A DNA stretch of 64,000 nt from Lysobacteraceae bacterium (GTDB lineage Bacteria; Pseudomonadota; Gammaproteobacteria; Nevskiales; Nevskiaceae): the NCBI GenBank assembly GCA_013823855.1, contig PNMW01000035.1, forward strand, positions 86,151 through 150,150. Direction: 5' to 3'. The first letter of the stretch is position 1; every line of letters starts with the position of its first letter. Below the pieces are notes generated by a model that was given only the letters and a program-made list of their open reading frames with translations, was not told where the DNA came from and did not search any database. This document shows positions 37,279 through 46,552 of the stretch, piece by piece. The position numbers were made by a program, and so were the translations under genes.

Positions 37279-37711
37279 GCGCGCCGTCGAGCACGCTGCG
37301 CACCACGTAGAGATCGGCCACCTGGCCGCCGAGCAGGCGTTCCAGCGGCGGCTGGCCGTTGAAGGTCGGGCCGCTGTTGGCATTGCGCAGCCACAGGCGC
37401 TGGTTGTCCGGCGTCGGCAGCAGGATCTGCAGCGCCTTGTGGATGCCGAGCAGGTAGCTGATCCGCTCGACGGTATCGGCCGACAGCGGCAGCAGGCCGG
37501 TGTCGTCGGTCTGCTTGCGCCAGCGCTGCAGGCTGCGCGGCACGCTGCCGAGCAGGCGGGCCAGCTGTTCCTGGGTGATCTGCCAGTGCGCGGCGATGGC
37601 CAAGGCTTCACGCAGGCCCAGGGCGTTGCGCCGGGCGAGGCGTTCGGGGTCTGCAACCTGCGTCTCGGGACGTGGCCAGCGGACGGCGGGTTCTCTGACC
37701 TCAAGGACCAT
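37271..37711 (-). CDS. Xre/MbcA/ParS-type antitoxin (DUF2384)
   Basis: 146 residues. A helix-turn-helix near 35-70 (ALAIAAHWQITQEQLARLLGSVPRSLQRW) is followed by the antitoxin/toxin-binding DUF2384 domain with RISYLLGIHKAL and a C-terminal PTFNGQPPLERLLGG, typical of the RES partner. It precedes and overlaps the toxin gene, so antitoxin is made first. A palindrome just upstream is a likely autoregulatory operator. Confidence 0.9.
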   Translation of the reverse strand: MVLEVREPAVRWPRPETQVADPERLARRNALGLREALAIAAHWQITQEQLARLLGSVPRSLQRWRKQTDDTGLLPLSADTVERISYLLGIHKALQILLPTPDNQRLWLRNANSGPTFNGQPPLERLLGGQVADLYVVRSVLDGARG

Positions 37712-37728
37712 GATGCGGGCTCTCGTGG

Positions 37729-37769
37729 CGACAAATGTCGTTTATTTTGCAATCGTGCGACAAAAGACG
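37729..37769 (-). promoter_or_regulatory. Probable operator of the Xre/RES operon
   Basis: CGACAAATGTCG (37729-37740) is a 4+4 inverted repeat; a related half-palindrome CGACAAAAGACG lies at 37758-37769. The stretch between is AT-rich. It sits 18-58 bp before the antitoxin start, where such antitoxins usually repress their own promoter. Confidence 0.5.
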
Positions 37770-37796
37770 CTCATTCGCAAGCGTCTCCGGTCCCGA

Positions 37797-39596
37797 TCAG
37801 GCCATCAGCTGCAGGCTCGCCAGCCGGGCGTACAGGCCGCCGTTGGCGATCAGTTCGGCCGGCGTGCCGATCTCGACGATCTTGCCTGCGTCCATCACCA
37901 CGATGCGGTCGGCGCGCTGCACGGTGGCCAGGCGATGGGCAATGACCAGCGTGGTGCGGCCGACCATCGCCGCTTCCAGCCCGCGCTGGACGTGCTGTTC
38001 GCTTTCGGCGTCGAGTGCGCTGGTCGCTTCGTCGAGCAGCAGCAGCGGCGGGTTCTTGAGAATCGCCCGGGCGATGGCGATGCGCTGGCGCTGGCCACCG
38101 GACAGGCGCAGGCCGCGCTCGCCGAGGAAGGTCCGGTAGCCGTCCGGCAGGCGCTCGATGAACTCGTCGGCGCGCGCCGTGCGGGCGGCGACGCGGACTT
38201 CGTCGTCGGTCGCGTCCGGATTGCCGTAGCGGATGTTGGCGCTCGCGTCGGCCGAGAAGATCACCGCGTCCTGCGGCACGATGCCGATGCGTGCCCGCAG
38301 CACCGCCGGATCGAGGTCGCGCAGGTCCACGCCGTTGAACAGGATCGCGCCGCTGCTGGCGTCGTGGAAGCGCAGCAGCAGCTGGAACAGCGTGGTCTTG
38401 CCGGCGCCGGACGGACCGACCACCGCCACGGTCTCGCCTTCGCGGATATCGAGCGTGATCCGGTCCAGCGCCAGCGTTTCCGGCCGCGACGGATAACGGA
38501 AGCTCAACGCGCGGAACTCGACGCGCGCCAGATGCGATGCCGGCAGCGGCTTCGGCTGCGCCGGCGGCTGGATCGCGCTTTCGGCGTGCAGCAGTTCGAC
38601 CAGACGCTCGGTCGCACCGGCGGCGCGCATCACGTCGCCCCAGACCTCGGCGATCACGCCGACGCCACCGGCGGTCAGCACCGCGTAGATCACGAACGAG
38701 GCCAGCTGGCCGGCGCTCATCGAGCCGGACACCACCGCGTGGGCGCCGAGCCAGAGCACGAAGACGATGGCGCCGAACACGCCGCCGATCACCCCGGCGG
38801 TCATCATCGCGCGCAGCCGGGTGCGGCGGATCGCCGATGAAAAGCTGGTTTCGACGGTGCGGTCGTAGCGCGTCGCCTCGGCGCTTTCCCGGGTGAAGGC
38901 CTGCACGGTCGGCACCGCGTTGAGGATCTCCCCGGCGATCGCCGAGGTATCGGCAATGCGATCCTGGGCGTCGCGCGATACCCGCTTGACCGCGCGTCCG
39001 ATCGCCACCAGGGGCACCACCACGGCGACCAGCAGCACTGCGGTGATCGCGAACAGCCGCGGGCTGGTGACGCCGAGCATCACCAGCCCGCCGATGAACT
39101 GCAGGAAGCTGCGCAGGCCCATCGATACCGAGGAGCCCACCACGGTCTGCACCAGGGTGGTGTCGCCGGTCAGTCGCGACAGCACTTCGCCGGTGCGGGT
39201 GGTCTCGAAATAGGCCGGCGCCTGGAACAGCATCCGCCGGTAGACCGCGCTGCGCAGGTCGGCGGTGACCCGCTCGCCGATCCACGACACGAAGTAGTAG
39301 CGGCCGGCGGTCGCCAGCGCCCAGAACAGCGCCAGCGCGCCGAGCGCAAGGAAATGGCCGTTGATGTCGCCGCTGGTGGCGTTCTTCACGAAGCCCTTGT
39401 CGATCAGGTCGCGGAAGGCGATCGGCACCACCAGCATCGCCGCCGAACTGAATACCAGCATCACCGTGGCGATCGCGATGTAGCCGCGGTACGGCCGCAT
39501 GAACGGCAGCAGGCCGGCGAGAGCCGACAGCTTGCGCGGAGACTTCGGGCCAGCGGCGCTGGCGGCGGGGGTGGCGTCGGTGGCCGGGGCGTTCAT
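37797..39596 (-). CDS. ABC exporter half-transporter (MsbA/LmrA-like)
   Basis: 599 residues. Six membrane helices (about 30-330) fused to an ATPase with Walker A GPSGAGKTT, signature LSGGQRQRIAIA, Walker B LLLLDEATSALD and the H-loop IAHRLATVQRADRIVV. It works as a homodimer exporting lipids or drugs; the substrate is not clear from sequence. It is closest in layout to the ATP-binding exporters of the HlyB/MsbA group seen alone in many proteobacteria. Its start is divergent from the photolyase-like gene. Confidence 0.9.
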   Translation of the reverse strand: MNAPATDATPAASAAGPKSPRKLSALAGLLPFMRPYRGYIAIATVMLVFSSAAMLVVPIAFRDLIDKGFVKNATSGDINGHFLALGALALFWALATAGRYYFVSWIGERVTADLRSAVYRRMLFQAPAYFETTRTGEVLSRLTGDTTLVQTVVGSSVSMGLRSFLQFIGGLVMLGVTSPRLFAITAVLLVAVVVPLVAIGRAVKRVSRDAQDRIADTSAIAGEILNAVPTVQAFTRESAEATRYDRTVETSFSSAIRRTRLRAMMTAGVIGGVFGAIVFVLWLGAHAVVSGSMSAGQLASFVIYAVLTAGGVGVIAEVWGDVMRAAGATERLVELLHAESAIQPPAQPKPLPASHLARVEFRALSFRYPSRPETLALDRITLDIREGETVAVVGPSGAGKTTLFQLLLRFHDASSGAILFNGVDLRDLDPAVLRARIGIVPQDAVIFSADASANIRYGNPDATDDEVRVAARTARADEFIERLPDGYRTFLGERGLRLSGGQRQRIAIARAILKNPPLLLLDEATSALDAESEQHVQRGLEAAMVGRTTLVIAHRLATVQRADRIVVMDAGKIVEIGTPAELIANGGLYARLASLQLMA

Positions 39597-39735
39597 GGGC
39601 AGGCGGTCTGGGTCAGCAGGCCGGCATTGTACGGACCGGCAACCGCCGCCTTCGGCAGGCCGCCATGCGCAGGTCACGCGGCGGCCGCGATGCGCTTACG
39701 ATCCAGCGCCCCGTCGTCGCCGTTCGCCGCCCGCC

Positions 39736-40959
39736 ATGTCCCGATTCCTGCCCAGCCGCGCCGCCGCCGTGGCGCAACTCGCCGCCTTCCTGCCGAATGC
39801 CGGCGCGCACTACGCCAACCAACGCAATGCCGATCTTGGCCCGGCGGCGCGCGACAACGTGTCGCTGCTGTCGCCGGCGGTGCGCCACCGGCTGATCAGC
39901 GAGGCGGAGATCGCCAGCGCCGTGCTCGACCGTTTCGCGTTCTCGACCAGCGAAAAGTTCATCCAGGAAGTCTGCTGGCGCACCTACTGGAAAGGCTGGC
40001 TGGAGCTGCGCCCGCGGGTGTGGACCCAGTACCAGACCGAGCTGGCCGCACAGATTGCGCGGATCAGCGACGGCCCGGCGCTGGATCGGCCGCTGCGCAA
40101 GCGCGTGCAGGCCGCGCTCGATGGCAACACCGGCATTGCCTGCTTCGACGCCTGGGTCGAGGAACTGCGCAGCACCGGCTACCTGCACAACCACACGCGG
40201 ATGTGGTTCGCCTCGATCTGGATCTTCACCTTGAACCTGCCGTGGACGCTCGGCGCCGATTTCTTCTACCGCCACCTGCTCGACGGCGATCCGGCCTCGA
40301 ACACCTTGAGCTGGCGCTGGGTGGCCGGCCTGCAGACCCGCGGCAAGCACTACCTGGCCCGTGCCGACAACATCCGGAAGTACACCGGCAACCGCTGGTG
40401 GCCGCAGGGCGAGCTGAACGAGGACGCCGCACCACTGCCGCCGGACGACCTCCCCGCCGCCGGCCGCATCGGCGAACTGCCGCAGCCGAAGCCCGGCCTG
40501 CGTACCGGGCTATGGCTGCACGAGGATGATCTCTGCGCCGAATCCTGGCCGGCGCTGGACGGGCGTGACGTGGTGGCGATCGGCGGCGATGTGACGCCGG
40601 CCGCGCGCAGCGGGCTGCCGGTCAGCGACGCGGTGATCGGCTGGACCGAGGCCGCGCTCACGGATGGTCTGGCGCGTGCCGGGACGCATCACGGCGCGCC
40701 GGCCGCGCGAATCCGCCCCGGCGAGCGGCAGCGCTGGCTGACGGATCACCGCATCGAGCAGGTGGTGACCGCCTATGCGACGGTCGGCCCGGTCGCCGAT
40801 GCCGTCGCGGCTCTGGAACGCGAGCTGGACCGCCGCGGCATCGCGCTGGTCAGGGTCCGCCGCGCCTGGGACACGGCGTTCTGGCCGCATGCCGCGAAAG
40901 GCTTCTTCCAGCTGCGCGAGAAGATCCGCCCGGTGCTGGCCGAACTCGGCATCCCCTGA
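39736..40959 (+). CDS. Photolyase/cryptochrome-like FAD protein with apparently swapped domain order
   Basis: 407 residues. Residues 20-220 are the FAD-binding helical domain of DNA photolyases: SEKFIQEVCWRTYWKGWLE, LHNHTRMWFASIW, LLDGDPASNTLSWRWVAG and DNIRKYTG. The normal N-terminal alpha/beta antenna domain is missing. In its place, residues 255-405 at the C-terminus look like that domain: WLHEDDLCAESWPAL resembles its first strand (WFRRDLRLxDNPAL), and LERELDRRGIALVRV plus WPHAAKGFFQLREKI resemble its last helix and strand. This implies a circular permutation. Repair or light-sensing activity is not established. Confidence 0.75.
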   Translation: MSRFLPSRAAAVAQLAAFLPNAGAHYANQRNADLGPAARDNVSLLSPAVRHRLISEAEIASAVLDRFAFSTSEKFIQEVCWRTYWKGWLELRPRVWTQYQTELAAQIARISDGPALDRPLRKRVQAALDGNTGIACFDAWVEELRSTGYLHNHTRMWFASIWIFTLNLPWTLGADFFYRHLLDGDPASNTLSWRWVAGLQTRGKHYLARADNIRKYTGNRWWPQGELNEDAAPLPPDDLPAAGRIGELPQPKPGLRTGLWLHEDDLCAESWPALDGRDVVAIGGDVTPAARSGLPVSDAVIGWTEAALTDGLARAGTHHGAPAARIRPGERQRWLTDHRIEQVVTAYATVGPVADAVAALERELDRRGIALVRVRRAWDTAFWPHAAKGFFQLREKIRPVLAELGIP

Positions 40960-41047
40960 GCGGCGTGCCGGGGCCGACCGGCGGCGGATGGCGTTGGCAC
41001 TCGCCAAGCCCTTGTGCTGACAGGAGAAATTGACGCGGCGGCAGCTG

Positions 41048-41065
41048 AAATCCGGCCCGGGATTT
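41048..41065. repeat. 18-bp inverted repeat upstream of an unknown gene
   Basis: AAATCC (41048-41053), GGCCCG, GGATTT (41060-41065): a perfect 6-bp stem. It lies 40 bp before the next start and 88 bp after the photolyase-like stop. It could be a terminator (no T-tract) or an operator. Confidence 0.3.
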
Positions 41066-41105
41066 GCAAGTCTTGAATGGCTGATCCATCTCGCCGGAGG
41101 ACGTC

Positions 41106-41792
41106 ATGCAGTCTCCTGACTTTGCGCAGTTTGGTGCCGCTTCGCTGGAACAGAAGGACCTGTTGTTCCTGTTCGAGCATTTCCCGGTGCCCGGCACCGA
41201 TGCGGTGGCCGCCGCGCGGCGGGTGATCGAGCAGCCGAGCACGCTGGAATCACTGCTCGAAAGCCGCTACGTGCAGGACGCGATGCTCGATCCCGGCGCG
41301 GCCTGGGTGAACGTCTCGCCCAAGCTCTACTTCAACGTGATGCTGCGCCGCGCATTGGCGGGCCGCCGGGATTCCGGCGAACGGCGCACCATCCACTACC
41401 TCGCCAATCTCCTGGCGCTGTATTCGAGCAACGAACGCCTGCACCACGTGCAGAGCGGCGAGGCCGAAAGCTACGACTACCTGGTCGATCTGGTGCAGGC
41501 CGCGCGCGATGCCCACCACGAGCGGCGCTTCCTGGTGCTCAGCCAGATCGGCAACTACGCGCTGTTCCTTGCCGGCTGGTGCGCGCCGTGGATCGAGCAT
41601 CGCCGTCGCTACTTCAACCGGCCGCTGGGGCTGGACTACTACTGCAACATGAGCCGGAGCCACTTCGCGTCGGCCGCGAAACACGATCTCGCCGACGCCT
41701 TCGGTCTCAAGCCGGTGTTCGCCCAGCTGGCGATCCGCTTCGACTACTACCGCGACGGCATCGAGCGGATGGCCGGCGACCGCCTGCACTGA
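41106..41792 (+). CDS. Conserved-looking protein of unknown function
   Basis: 228 residues. I do not recognise the family. The sequence is well balanced, with several Tyr/His-rich segments (HYLANLLALYSSNERLHHV, ESYDYLVDLVQAARDAHHER, YYCNMSRSHFASAAKHD, IRFDYYRDGIERM) that look like conserved helices; no signal peptide or clear membrane span. A GGAGG is 6 bp before the ATG. It follows the photolyase-like gene by 146 bp on the same strand and precedes gloA, but no functional link is evident. Confidence 0.75.
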   Translation: MQSPDFAQFGAASLEQKDLLFLFEHFPVPGTDAVAAARRVIEQPSTLESLLESRYVQDAMLDPGAAWVNVSPKLYFNVMLRRALAGRRDSGERRTIHYLANLLALYSSNERLHHVQSGEAESYDYLVDLVQAARDAHHERRFLVLSQIGNYALFLAGWCAPWIEHRRRYFNRPLGLDYYCNMSRSHFASAAKHDLADAFGLKPVFAQLAIRFDYYRDGIERMAGDRLH

Positions 41793-41885
41793 GCCGATGC
41801 GGGCGGCACCGGATTGATCCGCGCCGCGCGTGGCCTCAGCCTGTCCGGATTGCGGCCAGCTGCGCCGCGCCGCATTCGACCGACC

Positions 41886-42416
41886 ATGCCCCTGAATCCT
41901 CCCGCCGCCGCGCATCCGCTGACCCGCGACTTCTCGATGACGCAGACCATGCTGCGCATCCGCGATCCGGAAGCATCGCTGCCGTTCTACGAGCGGGTGC
42001 TGGGCATGCGCCTGCTCGATCGCTTCGATTTCCCGGCGATGAAGTTCTCGCTGTACTTCGTCGGCTATCTCGCCGAAGGCGACGCGCCGCCGGCCGATCC
42101 GGTCGCCCGCGCAGCGTGGACCTTCCGCCAGCGCGGCGCCGTCGAGCTGACCCACAACTGGGGCACCGAAAGCGATCCGGCGTTTGCCGGCTATCACGCC
42201 GGCAACAGCGATCCGCGCGGCTTCGGCCACATCGGCATCACCGTGCCCGATGTCCACGCCGCCTGCCGCTGGTTCGAGGAATGCGGCGTGGACTTCGTCA
42301 AGCGCCCGGACGACGGCTCGATGAAGGGCCTGGCTTTCATCAGGGATCCGGATGGCTACTGGATCGAAGTGCTGTCGGCCGAGGTGTCGGCGCGTCTGGT
42401 GACGGCCGGCCGCTGA
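41886..42416 (+). CDS. gloA: Lactoylglutathione lyase (glyoxalase I)
   Basis: 176 residues, the length of the zinc-type (eukaryote-like) GloA. Metal ligands are placed as usual: Gln44-type position in [11 protein letters not shown], Glu in [10 protein letters not shown], His in [12 protein letters not shown] and Glu in GYWIEVLS. It converts the methylglyoxal-glutathione hemithioacetal to S-lactoylglutathione. Start: the ATG at 41886 gives the typical N-terminus; an upstream ATG at 41814 adds a non-conserved tail. Confidence 0.94.
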   Translation: MPLNPPAAAHPLTRDFSMTQTMLRIRDPEASLPFYERVLGMRLLDRFDFPAMKFSLYFVGYLAEGDAPPADPVARAAWTFRQRGAVELTHNWGTESDPAFAGYHAGNSDPRGFGHIGITVPDVHAACRWFEECGVDFVKRPDDGSMKGLAFIRDPDGYWIEVLSAEVSARLVTAGR

Positions 42417-42478
42417 GCGGCGGCGCAGGGGCGCGGCAGGGTTGCCGTGCCCGTGGCCGGTCTGCCCGCGGTTCGGCG

Positions 42479-43383
<905 letters not shown>

Positions 43384-43426
43384 GCAGGGTGTCGGTCGCG
43401 CTGCCGCGCATCGGAATCCGCATGTC

Positions 43427-45115
43427 ATGAATCTGACCGCTGTTCGCGCGCTGCTGCCGGCACTGCTGCTGTGCTTCGGAATCGGCAGCGTTGCCGCCGG
43501 CGACAAGCCGCCGGGACAGGCCATCGCCAGCGCCCACCCGCTGGCGACACGGGCCGGGCTTGACATCCTCGCGGCCGGCGGCAACGCCTTCGACGCGGCA
43601 GTGGCGGTGACCGCGGCGATCGCCGTGGTCGAGCCGACCGGTTCCGGCATCGGCGGTGGCGGTTTCTGGCTGCTGCATCGCGCCGCCGACGGCTTCGAGA
43701 TCATGGTCGATGGCCGCGAGGTCGCGCCGATGGCGGCGACGCCGACGATGTACCAGGCCGCCGACGGCAGCGCGATCGATCGCGCCTCGCGCGACGGCGC
43801 CCTGTCGGCCGCGATTCCCGGCGAGCCGGCGGCGCTGGTGCATCTGGCCCGGAAGTACGGCCGGCTGCCGCTGGCCCAGGCGCTGGCGCCGGCGATCAAG
43901 CTGGCCCGGGACGGCTTCCCGGCCGATGCCAAGCTGGTCAAGGCGATCGAGCAGTCGAAGGGTCGTTTCTCGCCAGCCGCGAAGGCGATCTTCATGCCGG
44001 GCGGCAAGCTGCCGGCGGTCGGCCAGAACCTGCGCCAGACGGACCTGGCGGCGGTGATCCAGCGGCTGGCCGACAAGGGGCTGCCGGGCTTCTACGCGGG
44101 GGAAACGGCGCAGCGCCTGCTGGCGGGTGTCGCCGCGGCCGGCGGCATCTGGAGCGCGGATGACCTGCTGCGTTACGCCGTGGTCGAGCGCGAGCCGGTG
44201 GTCACCTGGTTCCGCGACTACCGGCTGGTGTCGGCCGCGCCGCCGTCGGCCGGCGGCCTCGCCCTCACTGAAACGCTGCAGCAGCTCGAAGCGATCGGCT
44301 GGACCGAGGGCAGCGACGGCAGCGCCAAGCACCAGATCATCGAAGCGCTGCGCCGCGCCTACCGCGATCGCGCCGCCTACCTCGGCGATCCCGACTTCGT
44401 GCGCATTCCGATGGCGCGGCTGACCTCGCGCTCCTATGCGCTGGAACTGGCGAAAAGCATTGCGCCGGACAAGGCCACGCCGTCGGCCAGCCTGCCGCCG
44501 GCACCGAAGGGCGCCCCGGGCGGCACCCACACCTCGCACTTCTCGGTGATCGACGCCGACGGCAATCGGGTGGCGGCGACCCTGTCGATCAACCTGAGCT
44601 TCGGCTCGGGCTATGTGCCGCCGGGCACCGGCGTGCTGCTCAACGACGAGATGGACGACTTCGCGGCCTCGGCCACCGCCAGCAACGCCTACGGGCTGAT
44701 CGGCTCGGAAGCCAATCTGGTCGCACCGCGCAAGCGGCCGCTGTCGACGATGACGCCGACCTTCGTCGATGGTCCGAACGGCGTGCTGGTGATCGGCACG
44801 CCGGGCGGCAGCCGGATCGCGACCATGGTGCTGCTCGGCATCCTGAACTTCGTCAACGGGGCCGACGCGGCCGCGATCGTGTCGGCGCCGCGCTTCCATC
44901 ACCAGTACCTGCCGGATGTCGTGCAGTACGAGCCCGGTGGTTTCAGCGACACCGAAGTGGCGCGACTCAAGGCGATGGGCCACACGCTGGTGCCGCTCGA
45001 CAGCCCCTACGGCAACCTGCAGGCGGTGATCTGGCGGCCGGCGCAGGACCAGCTGGAGGCGGCGGCCGATCCGCGCGGGGTCGGCAGCGGCGAGGTCCGG
45101 CTGCTCAAGCGCTGA
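43427..45115 (+). CDS. ggt: Gamma-glutamyltransferase
   Basis: 562 residues, exported (signal peptide 1-24). It cleaves itself before the nucleophilic Thr369, in GTHTSHFSVID, to give large and small subunits; this aligns with the TTHYSVVD of E. coli GGT. Downstream residues include the oxyanion GG in IGTPGGSRI, KRPLSTMTPTF and NDEMDDF. It hydrolyses or transfers the glutamyl group of glutathione in the periplasm. No glutathione uptake gene is adjacent. Confidence 0.94.
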   Translation: MNLTAVRALLPALLLCFGIGSVAAGDKPPGQAIASAHPLATRAGLDILAAGGNAFDAAVAVTAAIAVVEPTGSGIGGGGFWLLHRAADGFEIMVDGREVAPMAATPTMYQAADGSAIDRASRDGALSAAIPGEPAALVHLARKYGRLPLAQALAPAIKLARDGFPADAKLVKAIEQSKGRFSPAAKAIFMPGGKLPAVGQNLRQTDLAAVIQRLADKGLPGFYAGETAQRLLAGVAAAGGIWSADDLLRYAVVEREPVVTWFRDYRLVSAAPPSAGGLALTETLQQLEAIGWTEGSDGSAKHQIIEALRRAYRDRAAYLGDPDFVRIPMARLTSRSYALELAKSIAPDKATPSASLPPAPKGAPGGTHTSHFSVIDADGNRVAATLSINLSFGSGYVPPGTGVLLNDEMDDFAASATASNAYGLIGSEANLVAPRKRPLSTMTPTFVDGPNGVLVIGTPGGSRIATMVLLGILNFVNGADAAAIVSAPRFHHQYLPDVVQYEPGGFSDTEVARLKAMGHTLVPLDSPYGNLQAVIWRPAQDQLEAAADPRGVGSGEVRLLKR

Positions 45116-45267
45116 GGGGCGGTGCGGCGATCGCTGGCCGCTGGTCGATGCTGCGCGCGCCGGTCCGGCTGGGTAGGATGTCGAGGTGATCGCGTTGTCA
45201 GGACGTCCGGGCATTTCCAGGCACCGGATGCCGGCGGCGGCCAAGCGTCCCCACTACGAGGAGTGAC

Positions 45268-46467
45268 ATGAATCGGAACATGCGTTTTCGCAGCGTCGCT
45301 GCGTTCGGTTTCCTGCTGTCCGCGCTGGCACTGGGCGGCTGTGGCAGCGGCGGTGACAACGGCAACGGCGGCGGTACCACGGGCGGCACCTCCGGCGGCA
45401 CGACCGGTGGCGGCACGACGGGTGGCGGTACCGGCGGCGGCACAACCGGCGGCAGCGCCAGCGGCGACCTGTACATCGCCTTCGATGCCGGCGGCGATGC
45501 CGGCGGCGTCGATGTCTATGCCGGCGATCTGAGCCTGCGGCGATCAGGCTTCAACACCGGCCTCAACGAAGGCATCGTGTCGGTCAGTGGCACCCTGACT
45601 GCGGCAGGCGTGATCGGCGGCGTCCCGACGCTGCGCCGGATCAGCAATTTCCCGGATCGCGGCGGTCAGGCCTACGACCCGACGCTCGACGAGGAATTCG
45701 TGTTCCCGACGTTCCGCGAGCCCAAGGGCATCGCGACCGCCGGCCTGACCCGCAACCAGCTGATCGTGGCCGATGCGGCTGCCGCGACGACCGTCGGTGA
45801 TCAGCCGTCTTTGCATCTGCTGACCACGCTGCTCGGTCTGGCGGCTCCGCAGGTGGTGGCCGACATCCCGGAATCGGTGGCCGGCGGCCGGACCTGGGAT
45901 GTCGCCTACGACGGCTTCGTCGATCGCCTCTATGCGGCGATGACCAACGGCACCATCGCCGTCTACGACAACTTCACCACCCGCGCCACGGTCGCCGGTC
46001 TCGGCGGACCGGCGCCGGCGCCGTCGCGGACCATCACGCCGGGGCAGGTCACCGGCGGCGTGTCGGCAAAGACGTCGGTGAACCTGCACGGCATCAGCTA
46101 TGACCGCGCATCCGATTCGCTGGTGGTCTCCGATGTCGGTCAAGCCGGCAGCGACAGCGACGGCGCCGTGCTGGTGATCGCCAATGCCAGCAGCGCCAGC
46201 GATGCCGCAACCGGCGGCGGCGCCGCGATTGTCGTCCCGGCGCGGACCCTCGGCGGCGCCCGCACCCTGCTCGGCAACCCGGTCGACATCCTGCTGCGCG
46301 ACGGCAACCTGTACGTGGCCGAAAAGCTCAACGGCGGCGGCCGGATCCTGCGCTTCAACGCGATCCTCACCGCAGCGGGCAGCGGCGACATCGCGCCGGA
46401 TCTGGCGGTCACCACCGCGTCGCTAGGCAGCGTCGGGGCGCCGGAGTCGATCATCGGCGCCGACTGA
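45268..46467 (+). CDS. Lipoprotein with Gly/Thr-rich linker and propeller-like body, unknown function
   Basis: 399 residues. A lipobox LALGGC (about 24) is followed by a low-complexity GGTTGGTSGG linker (about 30-63), coded by a tandem repeat at 45367-45453. The remaining 335 residues contain repeated strand pairs such as TWDVAYDGFVDRLYAAM, LHGISYDRASDSLVVSDVG and NPVDILLRDGNLYVAEKLNGGGRILRF, each like a blade of an NHL/SMP-30 propeller. GAGGAG before the ATG. A strong terminator follows the stop. No family name recognised. Confidence 0.82.
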   Translation: MNRNMRFRSVAAFGFLLSALALGGCGSGGDNGNGGGTTGGTSGGTTGGGTTGGGTGGGTTGGSASGDLYIAFDAGGDAGGVDVYAGDLSLRRSGFNTGLNEGIVSVSGTLTAAGVIGGVPTLRRISNFPDRGGQAYDPTLDEEFVFPTFREPKGIATAGLTRNQLIVADAAAATTVGDQPSLHLLTTLLGLAAPQVVADIPESVAGGRTWDVAYDGFVDRLYAAMTNGTIAVYDNFTTRATVAGLGGPAPAPSRTITPGQVTGGVSAKTSVNLHGISYDRASDSLVVSDVGQAGSDSDGAVLVIANASSASDAATGGGAAIVVPARTLGGARTLLGNPVDILLRDGNLYVAEKLNGGGRILRFNAILTAAGSGDIAPDLAVTTASLGSVGAPESIIGAD

Positions 46468-46488
46468 CGGCGGCGATCGGTGGCAATG

Positions 46489-46526
46489 AAAAAGGGACGC
46501 TGCGCCGGCGCGCAGCGTCCCTTTTT
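46489..46526. terminator. Bidirectional rho-independent terminator
   Basis: A perfect 12-bp GC stem, GGGACGCTGCGC (46494-46505) with GCGCAGCGTCCC (46510-46521), flanked by AAAAA on the left and TTTTT on the right, so it can work for both the lipoprotein gene and the opposing HD gene. The 4-nt loop is CGGC. The strongest terminator in the window. Confidence 0.92.
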
Positions 46527-46552
46527 CGTTTCCCCCGCCGGCCAGATCGACG

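Noticed and set aside
45367..45453. Collagen-like or phase-variable repeat in the lipoprotein
   Set aside because: The Gly/Thr linker repeats are irregular at DNA level and codon-aligned, so slippage-based switching is not well supported.
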